Assembly: GCA_041671545.1 (NCBI GenBank)
Contig: JBAZBI010000005.1
Location: 124,001 to 188,000 of the forward strand
Direction of reading: 5' to 3'
Length of the DNA stretch: 64,000 nucleotides
Origin: UBA1563 sp041671545
GTDB taxonomy: Bacteria > Bacteroidota > Ignavibacteria > Ignavibacteriales > Ignavibacteriaceae
Part shown: positions 32,992 to 40,685 of the stretch, one piece after another
How positions within the stretch are numbered: position 1 is the first letter of the stretch
Layout: each line of letters starts with the position of its first letter
Notes under the pieces: model-generated
What the model was told of the DNA's origin: nothing
The model's input: only the letters and a program-made list of their open reading frames with translations
The model's database searches: none
Position numbers and translations under genes: made by a program

Positions 32992-35436
32992 ATGAATGCT
33001 AAAAAACTGCTTTTTTTCTTTTTGTGCTTTTGTTTCATTCTTGCCGCACAACAAGTCCCCAAATGGAGCCTCGAACTTGATTCCCCGATAGAGAGTTACT
33101 ACTTCCTCGACAAAGGGAATCAACTTTTCTTGCAATGCGCTGAAAATATTTACTTATACGACGCGGTTAAGGGGGAAAAGAAATATGCACTTGAAATTGA
33201 TGACTACGAGAAAGAAGGAGTTCATCAAATAGCCGGGAATTATTATTTGGTAAGTGCAGATGATAAAGTTCAAGCCTACAATGCCCTAACCGGAAAATTA
33301 GCTTGGGAGAAAGAATACCCGGATGTGGAGCAAAAAGATTTTGTCAATCTTTTTTTAATTGGAGATATCACGGTACTGCGGTTTGGTGGAATTCACATCG
33401 GGATCGATCTTCAAAACGGAAATGAATTGTGGCGACAGGAGTTCGGCTATAATCAGAAGTTATACCAATTCGATACATGGAATTGGAAAGCTTTGAAAAA
33501 ACAAAACCGCTTTGTCGTCCTCTTTTATTCAGAAGGTGTAGGATTATTTGATATGAAATCGGGAAACAGAGTTTTCCTGGCTGATGATTATGAGTTCGAA
33601 TATGATCTGGCAGAAAAGGGGAGACGTTGGAGCTCTATTTCTAAAGATGAACGTTATCTGATTTTTTGCTTAGATGGAGCTTTGGCCGTCATTGATGTTG
33701 TTGCAAATCAAGAGGTTTTTAAAAGCAAAGCAAGTTTTGATGCCGATAATGAAGTAATCTATTCTACAGACAGAGGTTGCGTAATTCTCGGTGAAGAAAA
33801 TACTTTTTTCTTCGATGAAAAAACGGGAAAAATAACTGAAGTCAAAGTCGGTGCGGATGATTTCAGAACTTTTGAAATAATGAAAGTTGCTGACAAAGAT
33901 TATTTGTTTGCGGGATTAAAACATGGAATGTTGGCAATTGATCTTACCGAAGGGAAAGTGATCTGGCAATCACAAAAAGATGATAAAGATTTTGCGGGCT
34001 ATGCACACCGTTATTTAAAAGTTGATGGAAATAATTTGCTGCTGACTTATACAAGTACCTCCGTTGCAGAAGGAGGAGCAAATGTTTATCTGATGAGTAT
34101 TAACGCTCTGACCGGAAAAGTTAATTATCGAACAACATCTTTAGGCACCACTCCATACGGTACGGCAGATTGGGCGAAGTCATTATTCGGTGGCATAATG
34201 AAAACATTAAAAGTTGAAAATACTCTTGGCTGGGAAAATATTGGCTTCGATTATGTGACTTTGGAATATGAAGGGAATATGGTCTTCGGAACGTTATCGA
34301 TTAATTCATTATGTAATCCTGATACTAAAGAAAAAGGTGGTGACGGAATTTCCATCATAAATCCCAAAACCGGTGAAATTCTTTTTAAAGATTATTTACG
34401 CTTGAGTGATTATTCAATAACCGCTGGAGGAGCTATTCGTTATGCTGATATGATGCCCTTCATAGATGGGAACGTTGCCTATCTTGTTGGTAATGAAAAT
34501 ATCGCCGCATACGATCTTAAAGCCAAAAAAAGATTGTGGGTTAATAACGGAACCATTAAAGCGATCCCGCGTGAAGGGATGGTTGTTGATAATGTACTTT
34601 ATGTTAAAATGGGAGAAAAAAAATTCACCATCGATATGGTCCCTCCTGCAATATTTTTTGATGGTGTTGGAATGAAAATTCAAAACAAATGGGATGAAAC
34701 TCCATATGGTTTTGCAGCTTATGATTGCAGTTCCGGCAAACTTCTTTGGCGGATCGAAACCGAAACGGACCCAAGTTTCTTAACTCCGAATTTTTCATTG
34801 AGAAATAACTATGATGCCGCAACTAAACATCTCTACTTTGGTGATGAAGAAAATATCTACGCGCTTCAAATGAAAGCCGACGGAGGGAAATACGATTTCA
34901 CCATTAATTTGAGTAAAAATGATCTTGGGAAAATGCCCTATAAAAAAACTTACGCGATAGATGAATGGCCTATCGGAAGTATCGGTTATGGAGCCGAATA
35001 CACTTACTACACCTACGGCGGAAAAGAATACAGTAAATATATTTCCGCTTTAGAGCAGGCAGATGCTTCTTGCGAGTATAATGGTTTGTTCACAATCTGG
35101 GGTGCCGCTGCCAAAAAGTGTCTTCGTGTGGTTTATGACCAAAAATCAATCTTTGTTATGGGAACAGAAGGAATAGGGCTACTTAATGCAGCGGATGGAA
35201 AACTAAGCTGGAAACATGAATGGGAATACGATCAGGATAATGTTCAATTCATGCCGCACATAATCGGGGAAAAATTAGTTTATTGTGTTGAAAGGAAATT
35301 AACTTCTGTTGATATTAAAACGGGGGTTACTCGTTGGCAAGCGAAAGAAGTAAAGCGTCCGATTTTTGTTATTGCCCCAAATGAGAAATTCATTTTCACC
35401 ATCGATAGAGAAGTGATAAAAGGATATGAACTTTGA
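32992..35436 (+). CDS. Secreted PQQ-type beta-propeller protein
   Basis: 814 aa, RBS GGAG. Signal peptide (MNAKKLLFFFLCFCFILAAQQ). The body is repeated WD/PQQ-like blades, for example YDAVKGEKKYALEID, YNALTGKLAWEKEY, DLQNGNELWRQEFG, DLTEGKVIWQSQ, DCSSGKLLWRIET, NAADGKLSWKHEW and DIKTGVTRWQ. It resembles outer-membrane assembly BamB and PQQ dehydrogenases by repeat, but has no PQQ-ligand set or heme motif I can see. Likely a binding scaffold; function not assigned. Followed by a strong hairpin and then tRNA-Arg. Confidence 0.85.
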   Translation: MNAKKLLFFFLCFCFILAAQQVPKWSLELDSPIESYYFLDKGNQLFLQCAENIYLYDAVKGEKKYALEIDDYEKEGVHQIAGNYYLVSADDKVQAYNALTGKLAWEKEYPDVEQKDFVNLFLIGDITVLRFGGIHIGIDLQNGNELWRQEFGYNQKLYQFDTWNWKALKKQNRFVVLFYSEGVGLFDMKSGNRVFLADDYEFEYDLAEKGRRWSSISKDERYLIFCLDGALAVIDVVANQEVFKSKASFDADNEVIYSTDRGCVILGEENTFFFDEKTGKITEVKVGADDFRTFEIMKVADKDYLFAGLKHGMLAIDLTEGKVIWQSQKDDKDFAGYAHRYLKVDGNNLLLTYTSTSVAEGGANVYLMSINALTGKVNYRTTSLGTTPYGTADWAKSLFGGIMKTLKVENTLGWENIGFDYVTLEYEGNMVFGTLSINSLCNPDTKEKGGDGISIINPKTGEILFKDYLRLSDYSITAGGAIRYADMMPFIDGNVAYLVGNENIAAYDLKAKKRLWVNNGTIKAIPREGMVVDNVLYVKMGEKKFTIDMVPPAIFFDGVGMKIQNKWDETPYGFAAYDCSSGKLLWRIETETDPSFLTPNFSLRNNYDAATKHLYFGDEENIYALQMKADGGKYDFTINLSKNDLGKMPYKKTYAIDEWPIGSIGYGAEYTYYTYGGKEYSKYISALEQADASCEYNGLFTIWGAAAKKCLRVVYDQKSIFVMGTEGIGLLNAADGKLSWKHEWEYDQDNVQFMPHIIGEKLVYCVERKLTSVDIKTGVTRWQAKEVKRPIFVIAPNEKFIFTIDREVIKGYEL

Positions 35437-35447
35437 TTTGGTCTGAA

Positions 35448-35492
35448 CTTTAGTGAAGGATAGTTGATTTACGCGACTATCCTTCACTAAAG
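35448..35492. terminator. Strong inverted repeat after propeller gene
   Basis: Perfect 17-base arms (35448-35464 and 35476-35492, CTTTAGTGAAGGATAGT and its complement) with an 11-base loop, 11 bases after the stop. No T run follows, but the stem is long and A/T-rich at the end. Confidence 0.65.
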
Positions 35493-35639
35493 ACAATTTA
35501 TCGAAATTTATTAAGCAAAAAATGGGGATAACAGCAAAGATTCTTGGAGGTCAGGGAAAATTCAATTAAATTTCGGTTGCAAAATTCTACAACTTCGTAA
35601 CCCAACGAAGTGAAAAACTTGTAAAAAATCAAACAAACC

Positions 35640-35713
35640 GCACCCGTAGCTTAATTGGATAGAGCATCTGACTACGGATCAGAAGGTTCGGGGTTCGAAT
35701 CCCTGCGGGTGCA
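35640..35713 (+). tRNA. tRNA-Arg (anticodon ACG)
   Basis: Cloverleaf closes fully: acceptor GCACCCG/CGGGTGC, D arm GCTT/GAGC, anticodon stem TCTGA/TCAGA with loop CTACGGA (anticodon ACG at 35674-35676), T arm with TTCGAAT. Discriminator A at 35713; CCA is not encoded. The A34 is presumably turned to inosine. Confidence 0.96.
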
Positions 35714-35717
35714 CTTT

Positions 35718-35752
35718 AAAAAGCTTGAATATTAAACGTATTCGAGCTTTTT
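35718..35752 (+). terminator. Terminator after tRNA-Arg
   Basis: 14-base stem (AAAAAGCTTGAATA / TATTCGAGCTTTTT, one mismatch) with a 7-base loop and a T tail; the T run also begins the opposite strand. Confidence 0.7.
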
Positions 35753-35860
35753 CATTTTATATCCAAAAAGAGTTGTCACTTTGTAAATCACGATTGACTG
35801 AATAATTAGACTTGTTAGCTTTATATTTACAAAAAGAAATAAAGCGACTTTTGATATCAG

Positions 35861-36402
35861 ATGATAACTACGCGATCGTTTACATACTCTCTGTTTTTAT
35901 ATTTAGCATTTCTTGTTCATTTAACTTATGCTGAACAAAAACCTATTACATCGATAGGTTGTTGGCAATACCGTTGGGGTGATTCTCCAATTGATGCCAA
36001 CGAAAAATTTCTTTGGATGAATGACAATGATCATAATCCATCTTGGAGGTATATAGACAAACCATCCGATATTCAAATCATTCCCGGCAAAAGAGATTTA
36101 TGGATAAGACTTCGCTTAGAAAATCATGACGAAACCAATTCGGCGCTATTTGTTAGTCGTATCGAAAAAATATTTGAAGTTTACATCGACACAAATAGGA
36201 TATACAGCTTCGGCAAATTTACTTCTGGTAAAAAAATTCCAATGATGGGATTTGCATGACTTCTCTTGTTACGATGCAGCTAACCGTAACAAAAAACGAT
36301 TTACTCGTTTTAATTGTTGATGACGGATGCGGCTTTGATATTAATAACACACGCAAATATGGAAACGGTTTAAAAAATATTTTTTGCGAATTTGCCGGTT
36401 AG
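35861..36402 (+). pseudogene. Decayed sensor histidine kinase (N-terminal piece plus ATPase remnant)
   Basis: The first open part (35861-36259, 132 aa) has a signal peptide (MITTRSFTYSLFLYLAFLVHLTYA) and a 7TMR-DISMED2-like extracellular start (CWQYRWGDSPID, PGKRDLWIRLRLEN) and then stops. Immediately after, a short frame from 36274 to TAG at 36400-36402 reads TVTKNDLLVLIVDDGCGFD then YGNGLKNI, the G1 and following boxes of a HATPase domain, almost as in the intact kinase next door. The middle (membrane segments, dimerisation helix) is missing. So a kinase gene suffered an internal deletion; the remnant ends 80 bases before the intact kinase. Confidence 0.72.
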
Positions 36403-36484
36403 TTTTATATTGAACTGCAAAAATGGATTCATCAATCTTCCATTGGTTAAATCAATCCTATATGACCGAGAACATACTAACTGT

Positions 36485-39400
36485 ATGAGAATTATAGGCT
36501 TCACACTCGCAATACTATTTTTCTCAATTATGATGTTTCCTCAGGAAGCTTCAGAATTTTTAACTATTGATCAAGGTCTTTCACAAAACTACATTTACAG
36601 CATCTGGCAGGATAAAAAAGGTTTTCTTTGGATTGGGACAAAGGATGGTCTTAACCGCTACGATGGATATGAATTTATTTGCTACCGGCATAACCCAGCC
36701 GATTCAACTTCATTATCGGAAAACAATGTATCTATTGTTTTTGAAGATTCTCATCAACGTTTATGGGTTGGCACAAACGGTGGAGGATTAAATTTATATG
36801 ACCGCGCTAAAGAATCGTTTGTGCAAATTACAAGCAGTGCGGATACAACAACGCTCAGCAGTAATTATATCACGTGTATATTCGAAAGCCGCGACGGGTT
36901 TCTCTGGGTTGGTACTACTGACGGTGGATTAAACAAATTAAATCCGGTAACTTTTGCCGTTCAGCGATTTATACATCAAGCATCAAATTCTAACAGCGTT
37001 AGTTCCAATTATATTCATGCAATTAGTGAATCCGATGACGGACTGTTGTGGATTGCAACAGCACAGGGCGGATTAAATTACTACAATCCGAAGAGCAAAT
37101 CGTTCTCGCATATTCTTCCAAAAGACAAAGACGGACAAGAATTAAAATACTTGAATGATGTTACCTCTCTTTCGGTAAATAAAAAAGGAATGGTTTGGTT
37201 TGGTACTGCGTCGGGATTGAATCTTTACGATACTCATTCCGGGAAAATTCTACATTACCCGGTACGTGATTCGAACGGAAACCCTTGTTTAATTAGCAAT
37301 ATACTCGAAGTTAATAACACGTTATACATTTCTTCATTTCAGCTTTTTGCTGCGTTTGATATACGGGAGAAAAAATATCTCGTGCTTAGCGAACCATCAG
37401 ATAAATGGTTTACAAATGCAGTGTGTAAAGATAAATCCGATATCTTTTGGCTTGGCACCGGCGGCTGGGGAGTGATGAAGTATAACCCGAACACAAAAAT
37501 GTTTCACTCCACACCGGGAGTGTTTTTGAATGAAGCATTCCCAACAGCTGTAAATACTCTTCATAAATACTTTAGCAGTATTTCTAGTACTCTGTTGAAT
37601 GGAAGAGGCACGGAGTTTCTTCCTATCAAAAAAATTAAAACTGGTGAGTATTTAATAGCTACTCCACACACAGGTCTTCTTAGAATAGACGAATCCGGCA
37701 AACTAATTGAACGCATAAGCACAAATTCTTCTAACATACCGTCTGTACCGGTCTGGCCAGTAAGTGATGTGTTTGAAGATAATTTCGGTACAATCTGGAT
37801 AGCTACTGTTGGCGGTGTAAATAGATTTAACGCAGATAAAAATACATTTACACATATACGGCTATACAATGATAAGAGAATGATTCCCGAGTACCTAAAT
37901 AAATCCGGTGCCGCGGGCTATTCTGATATTTCGGTTACTCTTGTTGATCATAATAATATCTTCTGGCTTGGAACACCAGACCGCGGATTGCTTCGTTACG
38001 ATCCGCAGAAAAATTTAACTACTGCTTATCATCAAGAACTGCGCGGCAATTCTTCGCTTAGTAATAATCAAATTCTTTCTATTGCTGAAGATGAACAACA
38101 TCCGGATAAATATTTATGGATTGGAACGGAAGGGGGCGGGCTAAATCATTTTGAAAAAGCAACGGGAAAGTGTGACCATATAACAACAGATATCGGATTG
38201 CCAAACAATGTTGTCTATGGAATTCTTGCTGATGATAAAGGCAATCTGTGGATGAGTACCAACAAAGGTTTGTGCCGTTTTAACCCGGCAAGCAAATCAT
38301 TTAAAAACTATGATGTTGAAACGGGACTGCAGAGCAATGAGTTCAACCGGAGAGAATATTACAAAGCACCGGACGGCAAAATGTACTTCGGCGGAATTCT
38401 CGGTTACAATGCTTTCTTTCCTAAAAATATCCGTACGAATAGTAACGCTCCTCAAATTGTATTAACCGGATTTAAGCTGTTTAATAAACGTGTTTCATTC
38501 AAAGATGAATCGTCGCCGTTAAAGCAATCAATTGAAACAACAGAGAAAATAATTCTTGAATATGCTCAGAATGTTATTTCATTCGAATTTGCCGCGCTTG
38601 AATACACTACTCCTAAACACAACTTGTACGAGTATAAACTGGAAGGGTTTAATGACGATTGGGTAAACGCCGGAACTGTTCGCGAAGCAACATTTACAAA
38701 CTTAAATCCCGGCAATTACCGGTTTCGTGTTCGAGGCGCCAACAGCGACGGCGTTTGGGGAAAGAATCAAGCCGCTATTGATATTATTGTTTTGCCACCA
38801 TTTTATATGACTTGGTGGTTTAAAATAGCTGTAATACTTATTGCATTAGGAATTGTAATTACTGTAATAAGATTCTTAATTATGCGGCGCGTACGGGAGA
38901 GAATTATGAAATCGGAACACGAAGCCGCGATGGAACGGGAACGTCTGCGCATTGCTCGCGACCTTCATGATGAAATTGGTTCCCGCTTAACCGAGATACG
39001 GCTTGTAAGCGAAATGGCAAAACAAAAAAATGTTAGCGCTAATGATGTTTTGGAAAAGCTGGAAGAAATATCCACCGCTTCGGAAAATGTTGTAACAACG
39101 TTTAGCGAAATTGTATGGTCACTGAATCCTAAAAACGATTCGCTCGAAAACTTAGCATCTTTTATTGGACAATGCTCAACGGAATTTTTAAGTAAAGCTG
39201 ACATTCGCTGCAGACTTGATTTTCCGCCCGAACTGCCCGGCTATAATATTCCCTCCGAAGTTAGGCACAACATTATTCTATCTGTTAAAGAGTTGATGAA
39301 TAATATAGTTAAGCATGCAGATGCTTCCATTGCATCAATATTTCTTTCTACGGATAAGGAAGAATTATCAATTACAGTTAAAGATAATGGCCGCGGATTC

Positions 39401-39553
39401 GATATGAGTAATGTACGCACGTTTGGAAACGGACTAAAAAATATCCAACGTAGAATTGAAAGCATTGGCGGCAAAGTTACGATGGAAAGCGTAATTGATA
39501 ATGGATCAACAACAAGAATTATTCTTCCTTTAAAATCTTTCCAAACTCAATAG
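36485..39553 (+). CDS. Two-component propeller sensor histidine kinase (NarX/LuxR-type)
   Basis: 1022 aa from the ATG at 36485, which begins the signal peptide (MRIIGFTLAILFFSIMMF); an upstream ATG at 36392 would put 31 unusual residues in front. Residues ~35-640: repeated Reg_prop blades (IWQDKKGFLWIGTKDGLNRY, FLWVGTTDGGLNKL, LWIGTEGGGLNHF). About 690-770: Y_Y_Y domain. One membrane helix near 775-800. HisKA_3 with His826 in RIARDLHDEIGSRLTEI and a HATPase domain with DNGRGFD (~970) and GNGLKNIQRR. Such sensors detect extracellular, often carbohydrate-related, ligands. The response-regulator gene follows, 64 bases on. Confidence 0.92.
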   Translation: MRIIGFTLAILFFSIMMFPQEASEFLTIDQGLSQNYIYSIWQDKKGFLWIGTKDGLNRYDGYEFICYRHNPADSTSLSENNVSIVFEDSHQRLWVGTNGGGLNLYDRAKESFVQITSSADTTTLSSNYITCIFESRDGFLWVGTTDGGLNKLNPVTFAVQRFIHQASNSNSVSSNYIHAISESDDGLLWIATAQGGLNYYNPKSKSFSHILPKDKDGQELKYLNDVTSLSVNKKGMVWFGTASGLNLYDTHSGKILHYPVRDSNGNPCLISNILEVNNTLYISSFQLFAAFDIREKKYLVLSEPSDKWFTNAVCKDKSDIFWLGTGGWGVMKYNPNTKMFHSTPGVFLNEAFPTAVNTLHKYFSSISSTLLNGRGTEFLPIKKIKTGEYLIATPHTGLLRIDESGKLIERISTNSSNIPSVPVWPVSDVFEDNFGTIWIATVGGVNRFNADKNTFTHIRLYNDKRMIPEYLNKSGAAGYSDISVTLVDHNNIFWLGTPDRGLLRYDPQKNLTTAYHQELRGNSSLSNNQILSIAEDEQHPDKYLWIGTEGGGLNHFEKATGKCDHITTDIGLPNNVVYGILADDKGNLWMSTNKGLCRFNPASKSFKNYDVETGLQSNEFNRREYYKAPDGKMYFGGILGYNAFFPKNIRTNSNAPQIVLTGFKLFNKRVSFKDESSPLKQSIETTEKIILEYAQNVISFEFAALEYTTPKHNLYEYKLEGFNDDWVNAGTVREATFTNLNPGNYRFRVRGANSDGVWGKNQAAIDIIVLPPFYMTWWFKIAVILIALGIVITVIRFLIMRRVRERIMKSEHEAAMERERLRIARDLHDEIGSRLTEIRLVSEMAKQKNVSANDVLEKLEEISTASENVVTTFSEIVWSLNPKNDSLENLASFIGQCSTEFLSKADIRCRLDFPPELPGYNIPSEVRHNIILSVKELMNNIVKHADASIASIFLSTDKEELSITVKDNGRGFDMSNVRTFGNGLKNIQRRIESIGGKVTMESVIDNGSTTRIILPLKSFQTQ

Positions 39554-39570
39554 CCCAAACTGGCTATTGT
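39554..39570. repeat. 17-base direct repeat (first copy), partner at 40593-40609
   Basis: CCCAAACTGGCTATTGT occurs here and again at 40593-40609, on either side of the response-regulator gene. The first copy is also part of an inverted repeat CAATAGCC/GGCTATTG (39548-39569) that includes the stop of the kinase gene. Chance occurrence of an exact 17-mer twice in 64 kb is small. Confidence 0.7.
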
Positions 39571-39617
39571 ACGGCACGGAACCTTGCGCTAAGTTGAAAC
39601 ACCAATTAGGAAAGTTT

Positions 39618-40244
39618 ATGATACGTGTTGCACTTGTAGAAGATGATGAAAAAATTCGTAGTAACATGATAACGCTGCTGGAAGAGTCGGAGGGTTTTAG
39701 ATGTGTTGGTGCTTACCCGGATTCGGAAACTGCTTTGAAAGATTTGCGGAATAAATCTCCGGAAATTGTATTAATGGATATAAACCTTCCGGGTATGGAT
39801 GGAATTGAATGCACACATAAGTTGAAAGAGCTTATGCCTGAACTTCTGATTGTAATGCTTACGGTTTATGAAGATACCGGCAAAATATTCCAATCACTTC
39901 AAGCCGGAGCGGTTGGTTATTTACTTAAGCTGACAAAGCCGGAAGATATTTTAACAGCTTTAACGGAAGTTTCAGTAGGCGGCTCACCTATGTCTGCTCA
40001 AATTGCCCGTAAAGTAGTCCAGTCATTTCACCGGGAGCCAAAGCAAAATAAAAGAGGTGAACCTTCATTAAGTCCGCGCGAAGAACAAATACTGGAGCTT
40101 CTTTCCAAGGGATATCTTTATAAAGAAATTGCCGCTGAGTTGATAATCAGCCCAGATACCGTTCACAATCATCTCCGCAAGATTTATGAAAAACTGCAAG
40201 TGCACTCCCGCACGGAAGCAGTTGTAAAATATCTGAAAAATTAA
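39618..40244 (+). CDS. LuxR-family response regulator
   Basis: 208 aa from the ATG at 39618, supported by AGGAAAG just upstream; an ATG at 39567 is unlikely. Receiver domain residues ~1-120: acidic pocket VEDDEK, phospho-acceptor Asp54 in VLMDINLPGMDG, conserved Thr/Lys in LTVYE and LLKLTKPEDI. C-terminal LuxR-type HTH (residues ~150-205): LSPREEQILELLSKGYLYKEIAAELIISPDTVHNHLRKI. Partner of the propeller kinase encoded immediately upstream; together they would control genes in response to the sensed ligand. Confidence 0.93.
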   Translation: MIRVALVEDDEKIRSNMITLLEESEGFRCVGAYPDSETALKDLRNKSPEIVLMDINLPGMDGIECTHKLKELMPELLIVMLTVYEDTGKIFQSLQAGAVGYLLKLTKPEDILTALTEVSVGGSPMSAQIARKVVQSFHREPKQNKRGEPSLSPREEQILELLSKGYLYKEIAAELIISPDTVHNHLRKIYEKLQVHSRTEAVVKYLKN

Positions 40245-40685
40245 TTTTACAAATGACACTTTGTAGGCGCTTAGAGAACCGTTAGTAATAACATGTTAAC
40301 GATAATTGAATATCGAATAATGGACAAGGAATGATGAATTACGAAGTTTTTTATATCATGCCTACGGCATTTTGTTCTGTCTTTTCTCTCTTTTCTACCG
40401 AGATTTCATCCCTCTGGGATGAAGAAATATCTATCCCGTTAGGGATTAAATATTGGTAGAAAAATAAATAAAAGCAGCAAAAAATCCCTTTAGGGATGAT
40501 ATATAAAAACTTGGTTTTCATGTTTCTGAATCGAATTAAGAAAAAGATTATGATTAAGAGTAAGATTACCAAATCCGCCCACATCACACTTACCCAAACT
40601 GGCTATTGTTTGAGCTGATACTATAAGATAGCTTTGTATCGAAGCGTAATATTATTTTGATAAACTATCAACAAAAGAATTCGAA
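40245..40685. other. Non-coding gap of about 440 bases with repeat remnants
   Basis: No gene seen. The first 100 bases contain AAT- and GAAT-rich repeat-like runs, then ATGCC-TAC-GGCAT hairpin (40358-40370) and the MITE-like element (40393-40499), then the second copy of the 17-base direct repeat (40593-40609). The promoter for the next gene should lie in 40610-40685. Confidence 0.6.
40393..40499. repeat. MITE-like repeat with terminal inverted repeat
   Basis: TTCTACC (40393-40399) and GGTAGAA (40455-40461) bracket a palindrome-rich core including CATCCCTCTGGGATG and ATCCCGTTAGGGAT-like stems. Next to it lies ATCCC-TTTA-GGGAT (40486-40499), again a TTTA loop. Reminiscent of short palindromic repeats found in many Bacteroidota and Ignavibacteria genomes. 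Confidence 0.55.

Noticed and set aside
35861..36259. Intact small secreted protein
   Set aside because: It stops right before a HATPase remnant in the next stretch and matches only the start of sensor kinases, so it is a broken gene.
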